Of a stretch of DNA of 64,000 nucleotides, positions 49,130 through 59,108 are shown piece by piece. A model generated the notes under the pieces. That model searched no databases, was not told the origin of the DNA, and worked only from the letters and a program-made list of their open reading frames with translations. Made by a program: the position numbers and the translations under genes. This DNA is from Akebia trifoliata (Eukaryota; Streptophyta; Magnoliopsida; Ranunculales; Lardizabalaceae): positions 5,498,001 through 5,562,000 of the forward strand of contig CM030709.1 of assembly GCA_017979445.1 (NCBI GenBank), written 5' to 3'. Every line of letters starts with the position of its first letter. The first letter of the stretch is position 1.

Positions 49130-49555
49130 AATATTCCTAAAAAAATCGGTTAATCCATATATGCCTAGCCCAATTTATTCAAAGATGACAAGGTTTCTTC
49201 TTCCATGCATACATGCAATTTACAATCGAACCAATAATAGTCTTTAGTGTCCACTATCATTCTTCAATTATGGAGGTAATCATAAATTCAGATAATAAGA
49301 TGCATAGTTGACAATCGAGTACGCATTATCATAAATAAACTTGATGGAATTTGAAACCTGTCAACTCATTTGTGTTACATCCTATAACCATTTTAGGAAA
49401 CAAATATAAATATAATTTTAAATTTTTAAAGGGTTGGGTTCCTTTGAATGAAATATAAAGATCTTGACTGTGTAAGTGTAAGCACAACATTCAAAGGTTG
49501 GGAATTATCTTTGAAATATGAATTATCAGGATTTGTAGTACATATAGAATCCCAA
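49130..49555 (-). pseudogene. Truncated copy of the tetraspanin 3' region lacking exon 2
   Basis: The sequence aligns, in the same orientation, with both flanks of exon 2 of the tetraspanin gene at 59.1 kb. 49145-49238 (TAGCCCAATTTATTCA, ATACATGCAATTTACAATCG, AACCAATAATA) matches the 3' flank at about 58995-59088. 49243-49555 (CTTCAATTATGG, TGATGGAATTTGAAACCTGT, AAATTTTTAAAGGGTTGGG, AAGATCTTGACTGTGTAAG, AGCACAACATTCAAAGGTTG) matches intron sequence at about 59500-59785. About 410 bp of the source, including all of exon 2 (59109-59456), is missing here. It can encode nothing and is best read as a decayed segmental duplicate. Confidence 0.75.
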
Positions 49556-49677
49556 TCGTTCGATGTTGTGCTTACATCTTCTGAGATCATATATTTTTTC
49601 TTGAGTCATATTTCTTGTGACCAATCCTTAAATCATATATTAAAAGAGTCATACTAGAATGATATCTAGATTGTACT

Positions 49678-51115
49678 AAGGGTGCAACTTGGTTCGGGTT
49701 GGTTCGGTTTGGAGTAAAATTAGAACCGAACCGACCAAGTTCGGCTCCATTATATTGGAACCAGAACCGAATCAACTTTGACTCGGTTGGTTCCATGGGT
49801 TGTAAAAAAAAAATTCATGGGTTGCCATTCCACACGCGTACCTCAGTCTTGTAAAAGAGAGAGAGATGAGCCGTCAGCTGCCAAAGTTGAAAGGCAACGC
49901 ACAGCTAAACAATAAGCTTAATACTTAAAAAATGAATGTCAAACTATTAACCATATTAAAAAACTCATTTAGATTTCTTGGAAATAGCACGAGGAAAAGG
50001 AATTAGGTACCTCTAATTAGAGATCTAGCAATCTCATGCTCTGCAGCAATTTGAAGCGGAATTTGATATTTAAATGTAGGATCTTCATTCCTCCCTCTCT
50101 TGGACACAGAGGTAGAGTTTGTCTGAATACCATAGCTTATTATCGTAGCATTTCTTTTTTACAAAGTGCAATGCTCTAGGGTAGCATAGGATTACTGTAT
50201 AGCCAAGCATCTACTTCGCTAGGGGTTCCAAACGATTTGACCTACACAACTCAAATACAGTCGTAGTTTTATGATCTTTTAGATATAACTATTCCAAAAG
50301 TAAACTCTAAAATACGAGATAAAAGACAATAAAAGCTAACCAAAGTGAGAAGTTTGAATTTACTAAAAAAATGTCCCTGTCTTTTTTTCTTATACTATTT
50401 TTTGTTTTTTTTAAATATGAAATGCACATTATGCTAACTCAGAGGTGTCCTTTAAAGCAAACTGTAAAACAAAAAATTCGATAAAAGCTAAAAGAAAATA
50501 GGGAAGTTTTCCCGAAAACCATCAATTGAGTCGAATAATAAACTTAATATTCTAAATATAACTTCTTTTAGAAGTAAAATTTTATATGTTTTTAGAATGG
50601 GAAAAAACCTAGAAATCATTGATATTTCAATTTTAGATTTTATTTTCAATCAAAATTACACTTGCACAGTCACAGCCCACAACTGCACGCTCGCACAATC
50701 ACAGCCCACATCTGCACACTCGCACAGTCACAGCCGCAGCAGCACGCTCACTCACACAGCCTATAGCCGCTATCTCGCACACAATTGCAAGAGAGAGAGA
50801 TGATCGTCGACCGCCGACCGCCAGAGTTGAGCCTGCAGCCACATGTTACCTGCAAGAGACGAGAGAGACAGAGAAGAGAGGGAAAGAACGAAAGTGTTTA
50901 GGATTTTGTAAATATTAAAAATACTAATATGGTACGATTTTCGGTTTAGTTCGATTATTTATAAAGTCTGAACCGAAAACTGAACCGAATCCATCGGTTC
51001 TTCAGTTTTTCAACCCGAAACCGAACCATTATCAATTTAAACCGAACCAAACCAATCCAAATTTCACAGTTTGGTTCGGTTCTCGGTTTGAACCGAATTA
51101 ACTTGCAACCCAATC
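49678..51115. mobile_element. Non-autonomous hAT-type element, 1438 bp, perfect 8-bp TSD
   Basis: ATTGTACT at 49670-49677 is repeated at 51116-51123. The ends AAGGGTGCAACTTGGTTCGG and (right, reverse complement) GATTGGGTTGCAAGTTAATT are inverted. Subterminal regions of several hundred bases are filled with GGTTCGGTT / AACCGAACC motifs in both orientations. No transposase frame. The interior has simple GA and CACA/CGCACA repeats at 50650-50880. Confidence 0.8.
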
Positions 51116-51228
51116 ATTGTACTTCACATCACGAATCATATATGCTTTTTCACTCATATCTCGATGAAAAACATTTATGGTTCCTACACACTTCCATACC
51201 AGGAAAGTGTGATGTGAGGTACAATCTT
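51111..51228. mobile_element. MITE split by the hAT insertion
   Basis: ATTGTACTTCACATCAC at 51116 pairs with GTGATGTGAGGTACAATC ending about 51226. The duplicated octamer ATTGTACT on the far side of the hAT element (49670) is preceded by G, restoring the outermost base of the MITE end. The core TCATATCTCGATGAAAAACA places it in the 34443/63381 family. Confidence 0.65.
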
Positions 51229-51561
51229 GAAGTCACTTTGCATTATTTATATTAAAATACTAATGTTTTGTTTTTGTATATTAATCCTTTTGGCATGGGC
51301 AGATTTACAGTGAAGGTCATGATAACAATTGACAAGTAAGGATCTGCAAGAGAATGAGTTAGTGATCGATTCTTCAGTCACCCCAAGCAATCAACCAGAA
51401 TTTCTTGAAGCAAAAGAGTTCCTTAACATCGACCATATACTTTTATTGAAATAGCCTTTGAATAACTCAATATAACTATCGGGGTCTAAAGGTGTCATGT
51501 CAAATTTCTCAGTAAACTTATAATATGAGAAACAAACAAAAAATACACTACCGCAAAGAAA

Positions 51562-51716
51562 ATAATTGAGGCACTTGCCCCTCACAAGAAATTTCAAATC
51601 TACTTTATCGAGTTACTGTGACAAATAACAACATATAAATAAATCTGCCACTATTACCTCGTAAATTTTTTTTACACTCTTAATTGCCCCCACGTGGGTA
51701 AAATCCTTGGTCCGTC
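51562..51716. repeat. Dispersed repeat, related to 5636-5840
   Basis: GAGGCACTTGCCCCTCACAA, ACAACATATAAATAAATCTG, TTTTACACTCTTAATTGCCC and GGTAAAATCCTTGG follow the order of the 5.6-kb copy. Confidence 0.55.
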
Positions 51717-52247
51717 GGTGGCTTCTAGTGAATTATATTTAAACCAAGGGCATGAAGGTAAATTTATCAATTTGTCCCTGTATATTAAAAAGGGAATTAC
51801 GAAATTGGTAGGTGAAGGGAAACTTTACAAGAAAAAGGATAAATTTAATAATAATAAAAAAAAAAAAAATCGCCTATGAATTATGAATGTCAAAAGGGTA
51901 TGTCATCAATTTTAAATTGCAGGTGGATGTCTCAAAAATATTCATTAAAACTCGGAGGGGGTATGTTTAAATAAATATATATATATATATAATCAGTACA
52001 ACAAATGGAATCTTTCGTGACTCGTGATCTTATCCACAGCATCATTCCAAAATCCACCCTTCTCATTTTAAAGAAATACGAGAATACCCCTGATTCATCC
52101 TGACCGTTCATTTCTTTTCCACTTTGCAACAACAGAAGATCTTTCTCACTTAATAGTCTCTCTTCTTTCTACGAGAGAATCAGTCCCTCATCTCCGTGAT
52201 AACGGCCGTTTGAAACAGAGATTGCGCGGGAAAGTCTCTCTCTTGTG

Positions 52248-55200
52248 ATGCCGTCCACTGTGAAATTAACGGTAATCGAAGCGACACCCACCAGTTTTGA
52301 AGAATTCGGTCAGGTGATAGAGGCTTCTCCAGATGGAGATGAGTTTGGGCCTCGAGATGCGCAATTAGACCTCAGTCGAGGGATTCCAAGGTACTCTCTG
52401 TGCTTTTTATTTACCCTGGTTATTATTGGATCGGGAATTGAACTAATAAGAAGTTGAGAACCAGGTATTAAGGGTATGTTTGGTAACAGTCTGAAGTTTA
52501 GTTTCTGTTTTTTGGAATCAGAAATCTGGTTTTGGAAAAGTTGTTTGTTTGCATTATTTAAAACTTCGGTTACAAATACAATTTTAAAACATAATGGTCA
52601 TTTTGACAATATTACCCTTTTGTAATTCTAATAAATTGTTATGGGAAAAACATAATATGTTATGCATAATGAAACCATTCACACATTTAATTTCAATTTC
52701 TAATAAATCAAACACCCCAAAAGTATTGTTTTCAAATTGAATTCATACTTGAGAAATTATATTCCAACAAGGTAATACTCAAACAATAAACAATCATACA
52801 TTTTCTAGTTGATTAGCAATCTGATCATGTCACAAACCAAACCATTGAACTTGTAGAACAAAAATTGAATGGTCAAACTCAAGATGATGAACAAGTTTGC
52901 CATGTGAAATTCGTTCATGTTGTATATTGCAAATCTTAAATTTAACAACTTTTGGCAAGTTAGCATATGATTGAAATTACATATATGAAACATATGATGT
53001 TAGAAGAAAAAAAGATGTCCATTAATGGATGAAAATGGTAGATCGAAGAAAGAGAGAGATTTTACTGTGTTAATTACGGAGTGAAAAAAATAGGGTTTTC
53101 GAACACAAAAAGAAAGAAAAGGGAGAGACCTTGACAGCATTTTTGTAGAAGAATGAGAGATAGGAGAGAAATGACGGGTAGAAAAGTTAAAAATAAGGGT
53201 TTTAGGGTTTGTATAAATAAAGGATAAGTGATAGAAATCAATGTTTTAAGGAGGGTATTTTAGGAATAAAAAACATATTCATAATTCAGAAGTTTCATCC
53301 AACGTCCCCCCATCGCTGAACTAAAACTTCTGAATTTTGGTTCTTAATTCTAAAATCTGAATCGAAACAAATAGCAATAGAGCTTTTGAAGTCTGAATTT
53401 TAAAGGTGGACCACCTCCATTCAGACTTCAAAAGTGTTACCAAATACACAGTAAATTTCTATCGAAAAAGCATTTTTCCTATCAATGGAAAGCATCTATG
53501 GTTCTGTACAGACATCCATGTCAATTAATAAATCTCGATGAAAACATCCATGGTTCATACCACGTACACACATCCATGTCAACAATGTATGAAACAATGT
53601 CAATTTCAATGTTATTTCTACATTTTCCTTTTTATTTAATTTAATATATTTTTTATGTTAGAGACATTGGCATTATGCATCACATTCACTTTACAATAAT
53701 ACCCTTGTTAATTATATTTTAGTGAAAAATACAAGATTGTGTTGATCTTTTACATAATAAATACACATTAGGAATAAGCATTTGAGGGCATTTTTGGTAA
53801 AAATGAAGTTTTTTAGGGTATTTTTTTTGTATAAAAATCAAAATTTCATATGCATTTATTGCACTTCAACATAGGGTACAAGCTAACAAGACCCATAAAT
53901 ACTAAAGGTATTGTAAACGGTGGATTTAAATGTCTTGTTTGCCGTAAATTAAATACTTTGAGAATCAATGTCAACATAATAAATGCATTTATCAAGGACA
54001 ATGAATTTATTATGTAAAAGATTAATATACCTTTGTCTGTTTTACTAAAAGACAAAATGTACAAAGGTATTATTGAAAAGTGAATGTGGTGGAGAATGTT
54101 AATATCCCCGTGAAGTCTTGGACGTTAGTATTCCCCCTTTTTTATTAGTACCAAAGGCAAAGGATACTTGATTCGATTGGAATAGGAACTTGATAGTAAG
54201 AACAATTGAGAATTGAGATGAATATTTTGGTTTCTCTATCTGTCTTTGAGAGGATACAATCCAAGAGTTTGAATGTATAAGAGATTGTTTACAAATGAGT
54301 GATGATAATATACAACAACTACATATAAGGTAAAAATTACAACCGGTGGTTAAGGAATTGTTTCTCGTGTAGTGGTGTTAGACGTGTGTCTATAGGTGGA
54401 GTTAGTTTGAGCAATTGAATCATGTTAGACGTGTGTCTAATGTGATCTCCAATAGATAGGAAGATGGAAATGTTGTATTTGTAAAATTAAAACTTTGCAT
54501 CACTTGAATATGTATGTTAATTCACAGAACACGAGGATCATGCATCATCAATCTATAGAAAAAGAAAATTAAAATTAAAGGTGCATACTTGTTAACCCCA
54601 TCACATGGATGAGAAACTTTAAGAAGAAGACAATCTTCTTGTGTTTGATCTTCTATTTTCTTCTCTCTTAGAAGCAAATGACGATGGGATTTCGTAGATG
54701 CAGTTCGAGATAAAATAAGGACCAATACTCTAATTTATTTTCACATAATACAATGTATTAGGTGCATCAACCCTTGATGTCTTAATTAATGATCAAGTTC
54801 AGTGTATTAGGTCATATGGTACACTCATCACTAAAAATCTAACAGTTCATCTTATTTGATCAATTTAACTAAGAATAATGATTTTCTAACTAAAAAGTCT
54901 TCACTCGGTCAATACTCGGCTGATGTGTTATGGTCATGAAACCATAGATTGGTTTCCTCAGGATACACAAATGCAAATCCCCATAAAAGATGTGCATTTG
55001 TGTATCAGGTAACAGATCTACGGTGCTGTGTCTGTAACACATCAGCTGATTGTTGACCGAGTGAAGACTTTCTAGTTAGAATATCAGCACTCTTTAACTA
55101 AACATGTGATCTATGTAAGCCCACAAATAACAAAAAATTCTAACAGCTTCTGATTCGAGTTACATTGATACTCAAATCAGACCCAAACCATGACCAAAAG

Positions 55201-57978
55201 ATCCAATGATCTGAACTGATACAATCTATCATTTTATAGATTCTAATGAAATTGAAGGATCCAAAAAAAAAAATGGTAGTAAGGATCGGACAATTGGGAT
55301 CATCGGAATATACTTGGTGGTATGCCCAAGAAAGCTGATTTTGTAGTCAAATTATACGTAACGGGCAATGACTTAATGCTGGAAAATCGACCATTTTGTT
55401 ACGGTGACAGGTTCTACATTATGCATCTGGAAGGTCGCCCGTTAAAGTTTTCTACAATCACTCATCATGCTAGTGTGACACAATGCCTTGGTTCCATTGG
55501 TGGTCAAACATGGTATCTTGGAGTTGCCAAGGCATCCATTGTGAATCCAAATAAAATTAATGGTGACATGGGCAGGAAAATTGTTCAATCAAAATGTGGG
55601 CATTCTTACGTGCCTCCTGTTCCTGATGATTTGCGTGTTTTCCGAATTTCGGGTACTAAATTTCTTAAGATGAACCTTGGGACATGGCATGCCGGACCTC
55701 TGTTCAAAGAGGATATGATGGATTTCTACAATTTAGAACTCAGCAATACCAATGTAAGCATCTCTTTCTTCCACCTGTTGTTAATCTTTTATCATGTTCA
55801 CTGCTTCAACGTTAAATTATAAAAATAATCAGATTCGAAGAGTAGATCTACAAACATCCAAACATTCATTTGTAGGGTTGTACCCACATTAGGTTGGATC
55901 AAATTAGGACATTTCCCGCACTTAAAGTTAGTGTAATTGGATTAATTTGTTGCTTCCTTTTTGGCATTAAAAAACGTTATGATAATATGGAGAAAAAAAA
56001 TGAAATAGCAAAGAGAACTCAAAATCGCACATAAAACACAAGGATTTACATGGTGTGACAGTGTGCCTACATCCACGGATCAGCTAAAAAATCCAATCAC
56101 AATTTTCTTTCTAGTTTTACAGCCCTAGAGATCTCTAGCAAAAACAGTAGAGTAGAGAAAACGTATTTTATATCCCCAAAGATAGAAACCCCAAAAAATA
56201 AAAAACCACCAAGACCCTGAATCACACTTACTGTGGTTTTTGTCATCATGAAGGCGGGAACTTTGATTTCATTAAAGAAAATTCTGAGTTCCATCTCCCA
56301 CTACATACGGAATTTTAGGCTTCTTGTTGCATGATTGTTTGGTTGTAGTTAAGGAACTGAGATCCTTTGAAGCAATTTAGGGTGTAATGTCGGACCGTTC
56401 AACTGTTTTGTGCATTAATCTCATTGTACAATGCCTTCAAGTACTCAAGCAATGGTACATTTAATGAAGTCCAGCTTGTCTATGGAAGTGATGGTTTCTT
56501 ATGATACCATCTGTTTTAAGAAACTAGAGTTAATATTGCTTGTAAACAAAACTGCTGAAAGTCTGGCTCTTTGCTGATAAAATATTTGCCTTTTGAACTA
56601 CGGAAGGCTATAATGGATGGCATCAAGCATAGATTCAATACATGACAAGCAACCATTGCTGGTTGAACCTCTTGAATTCTTCCTGATTTATCGGATATTG
56701 TCTCAATTTGAAGCTATTTCTATTATCATCGTTTGTATCATGGTTTGGCCCCATAATTAGTTCTTTGTCACATGATCAATTTGAACTCCTTTGTACCATG
56801 GTTCAACCCCATAGGCAATCTTTTTTGACTTCTTGATCAAACCACCCATTTCACTGCACCTATCCCAATTTTCCATCTCTTCCAAATGTTCAACGTGAAC
56901 TTTTAATTGCATAGCAACTTTAACGCCATGGGTTCAAGTCCAGCTTACCCATCAAAAAAATATATATTATTGAGTTTTTGAACGCAAGTTGTTCCCTAGA
57001 CCTCTGGGTCGAGGGCATGTCTAGTTGAAAGTCAAGCATCGCATCAATGGAAAAAACCAACAAACGTTGAGTGCAGTGGACAAGGCATACCTCCAAAAAG
57101 GGAGAGGTCTTGAGTTCAATCCCCCTCATTGGCCACCCACAGGGATTTATCCTGCTTACCTGGTATGTGTGGTTTGTGGGGTATTGCATGTACCCAGGGG
57201 ATTTGGACGAGATATGATGCTCTAGGAGACTAGTTGCCTCGCCCCTGCTTGCCAGGTTTACGGGTTCAGAAGCCCCATCATAAAAAATAAAAAAAATGCA
57301 TTTAAGAAACAAATCAGTCCATTCTAAGTGAAATGTTTGCAACCCCCTCTCACCCCCTTTTTTCCCTTTTATAATTTGATTTTGATAGATGTGGCATGGA
57401 TCAAACCAATGAATTTATGTTTGGTTGTGACAGTGTGAACACCTTTTAGTCGACCCACAAAGTCAGGCTCTGCTACATCTTCGGGGTAGCGATCTTCCCA
57501 TATAAAGCTCTGGGTGCTTGTTTCAACCTCTATAATGCCTTTTTTTTAGCCAAAAGGTGGCCAAGCCCTGTCTACAAAACCCTCCAGCTGCACCATATAT
57601 CAATTTTTGTCGAGGTCACATGTGCATATTTACGTGCGTAGACATAAAATTACTCATATAAATGTATACAAACATACATAATTGAGGAAAAAAGCAGAGT
57701 ATTTTCACTGATCTCTCATGTTACTAAATGTAACGCTACTTAAAGGCTTTTTTATCACAAGGTCTTTGACTCAGACTTTTTCATATGTTCTAGGTTTACT
57801 GTGTTTTTTGAGGAAACCTTTACATGTTTACACAAGTACACATCATGCATGCATACACATATCTGATTCCAAATATTGATGAAAGTTAAAGATAAACTGT
57901 TTTTATCTGTAGGTGGTGGATCACACAACCCATAACTTCAGCAAAGAAGATGAAGTGGTCTTTTCATTTGACGGCTAG
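52248..57978 (+). CDS. Ureidoglycolate lyase/hydrolase (AllA-like) family protein
   Basis: Member of the AllA-like family, which in bacteria acts on ureidoglycolate in allantoin breakdown. In plants the ureidoglycolate amidohydrolase step is done by an unrelated enzyme, so the role of this homologue is not settled. Exons 52248-52390, 55411-55753, 57913-57978; GT-AG introns in phase (CCAAG|GTACTC donor, GGTGACAG acceptor; ACCAAT|GTAAGC donor, ATCTGTAG acceptor), 183 residues. Conserved stretches: EEFGQVIEASPDG (18-30), FYIMHLEGRPLKFSTITHHA (49-68), TQCLGSIGG (71-79), PPVPDDLRVFRISG (116-129) and NLGTWHAGPLF (136-146), the last resembling the GTWH motif of the family. ATG at 52248 is the first good start before the conserved N-terminus; the GTG before it is ignored. 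The 3-kb intron 1 contains a PIF-like element and two MITEs; intron 2 holds retroelement debris. It matches the position of Arabidopsis At2g35810 relative to SAMTL and TIM14 as I recall it. Confidence 0.92.
52472..53451. mobile_element. PIF/Harbinger-like element in intron 1 of the ureidoglycolate gene
   Basis: Left end GGGTATGTTTGGTAACAGTC, right end (reverse complement) CTGTGTATTTGGTAACACTT; TAA at 52469-52471 and 53452-53454. Subterminal AGTCTGAA/TTCAGACT and AAACTTC motifs recur in both halves. 980 bp, no transposase frame. Confidence 0.65.
53461..53600. repeat. MITE remnant, GATACGAG/CATTTATG family
   Basis: GCATCTATGGTTCTGTACAG, ATCCATGTCAATTAATAAAT, CTCGATGAAAACATCCATGG and CACACATCCATGTCAACAAT match the interior of the other copies. 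It adjoins the right end of the PIF-like element. Confidence 0.45.
53740..53898. mobile_element. Partial MITE, family of 22324-22512
   Basis: Right end TGCACTTCAACATAGGGTAC then AAGCTAACAAGACCC; internal GGAATAAGCATTTGAGGGCA matches 45088-45246 and 22324-22512. The left terminal arm is not recognisable. Confidence 0.5.
54884..55081. mobile_element. Foldback element, 198 bp, in intron 1 of the ureidoglycolate gene
   Basis: The two halves are near-complete inverted copies: TTCTAACTAAAAAGTCTTCA then CTCGGTCAAT and GCTGATGTGTTA on the left; TAACACATCAGCTGATTGTT then GACCGAGTGAAGACTTTCTA and GTTAGAA on the right. The centre CAGGATACACAAATGCAAAT pairs with GATGTGCATTTGTGTATCAG. No target duplication recognised. 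Confidence 0.85.
56000..56110. mobile_element. LTR-retrotransposon remnant motif in intron 2
   Basis: ACACAAGGATTTACATGGTG then GTGTGCCTACATCCACGGAT, the best of the three copies of this motif pair (others at 6553 and 46000). Ends unresolved. Confidence 0.4.
57050..57290 (+). mobile_element. SINE-like retroposon in intron 2
   Basis: A candidate polymerase III A box (AGTGCAGTGGACAAGGCA) at about 57070 is followed 35 bases later by a B-box-like GAGTTCAATCCCC. The body ends GGGTTCAGAAGCCCCATCAT followed by an A-rich tail. The size, about 220 bp, suits a tRNA-derived SINE. The A box is imperfect. Confidence 0.5.
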
Positions 57979-59108
57979 GTGTGTGTCTCCCTCAACATTT
58001 TGTGTCTTGTTTAAAAGGTTGTTTGAATATTATTGGCCTAAACCAAATGATGTTACCGCATAACCCAAGACAGTGATTGAAATCTTTGCATAACATGTTA
58101 TAAAAAATAAAAAATCTTAGTTGTTCGTTTAACCAAAAAGCATGATCATTTGGGAAAGGAAATACGATTTAATAGAGGTTATGATCCTAATCCAGTAGAT
58201 TATTTGTTAGGGAACCTCTTTCTTTCTTCTTGTTCTTTTGTATTTTCTCAGAAAAATTAGACGCTTTAGCAAATATGTATGCTCAGCATATTTTTCATGT
58301 AAAGTTTCTTTTGTGGCCTAAGACATGATGATGAAATTTTGTTATAAATGTTTTAGGTTTTCTTTCCAGTTTAGTGACAGCAAGAGTTTTTCCCAAAGAA
58401 TTCTGTATTTGGGTTTCATGTTCTATTGGAAATTGGGTGTAACCATATAATAAGTCAGAAACCATGTCAAAGGAGAGACGAACAGAGATCGGCCTAGTCG
58501 CATAAGTATTGTCTCAGGTGTTACAATTTGAATTGTTATATAGTTTAAACCATGTCAAACATAGTTAAACTAATGGGGTTGTTTTGAACATGTTTTGGAC
58601 CAAACACAACATTTTGCATAGTGTGAATCTTTATATGCCAATTGGTTTGTTTCTACTTTATAGGGATGAATATTGCAGAGGTTCCATTGCATCTGAGAAA
58701 CTAATTTTCATGAACCAGAATATTTTAATAATTCTTTTTGTTTTCTGAATGGAAACAATTACGTTATAGAAAAATTTTGACTATGATTTGATATTTTTTT
58801 AATTCAAAAGTGTGTTAAAATTTTACGAACTCTGCCCGTGTAGTGTGCCCTTTATGATACATTCCAAGCCAATGTAAGGGAAAAAAAAAAAAAAACAAAC
58901 TTAACATCCAATTCTAGGCTCGAAACACGGGACGCAATTTGGATTTTAGAATCCGAATGCCCTTAGTTTCTGTCATAATTAGAAAAATATCGATTAATCC
59001 ATATAAGAATAGCCCAATTTATTCATAGATAACAAATTTTCTTCTTACATATATACATGCAATTTACAATCAAACCAATAATACATAGAAACAAAAGAAA
59101 AGAAATAC
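57979..59108. other. Intergenic between convergent ureidoglycolate-family and tetraspanin genes
   Basis: Contains two 3' UTRs. The part from 58980 to 59108 is the tetraspanin 3' flank also found in the decayed copy at 49.1 kb. A poly(A) tract lies at about 58881-58894. No gene seen. Confidence 0.65.

Larger units (their letters stand above)
39159..52247. other. 13-kb gene-poor region
   Basis: Upstream region of the LBD gene, then repeats only. Elements are listed separately, the main ones being a solo LTR, two hAT elements, foldbacks and a truncated copy of tetraspanin-gene sequence. Frames at 40892-41155 and 45274-45546 show no family resemblance. 49850-51110 and 50640-50810 contain (GA)- and CACA/CGCACA-rich tracts internal to the hAT element. 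Confidence 0.6.

Noticed and set aside
50597..50880. CACA/CGCACA-rich stretch as a satellite or telomere-like repeat
   Set aside because: It is a short degenerate simple repeat internal to the hAT element, not the TTTAGGG telomere unit nor a regular satellite.
55322..55410. Upstream extension of the ureidoglycolate exon 2 reading frame
   Set aside because: The conserved protein resumes at RFYIMHLEG directly after the GGTGACAG acceptor; the extension is intron read-through.
56920..57342. 140-residue minus-strand frame
   Set aside because: Runs antisense through the SINE-like element; codons reflect the repeat.
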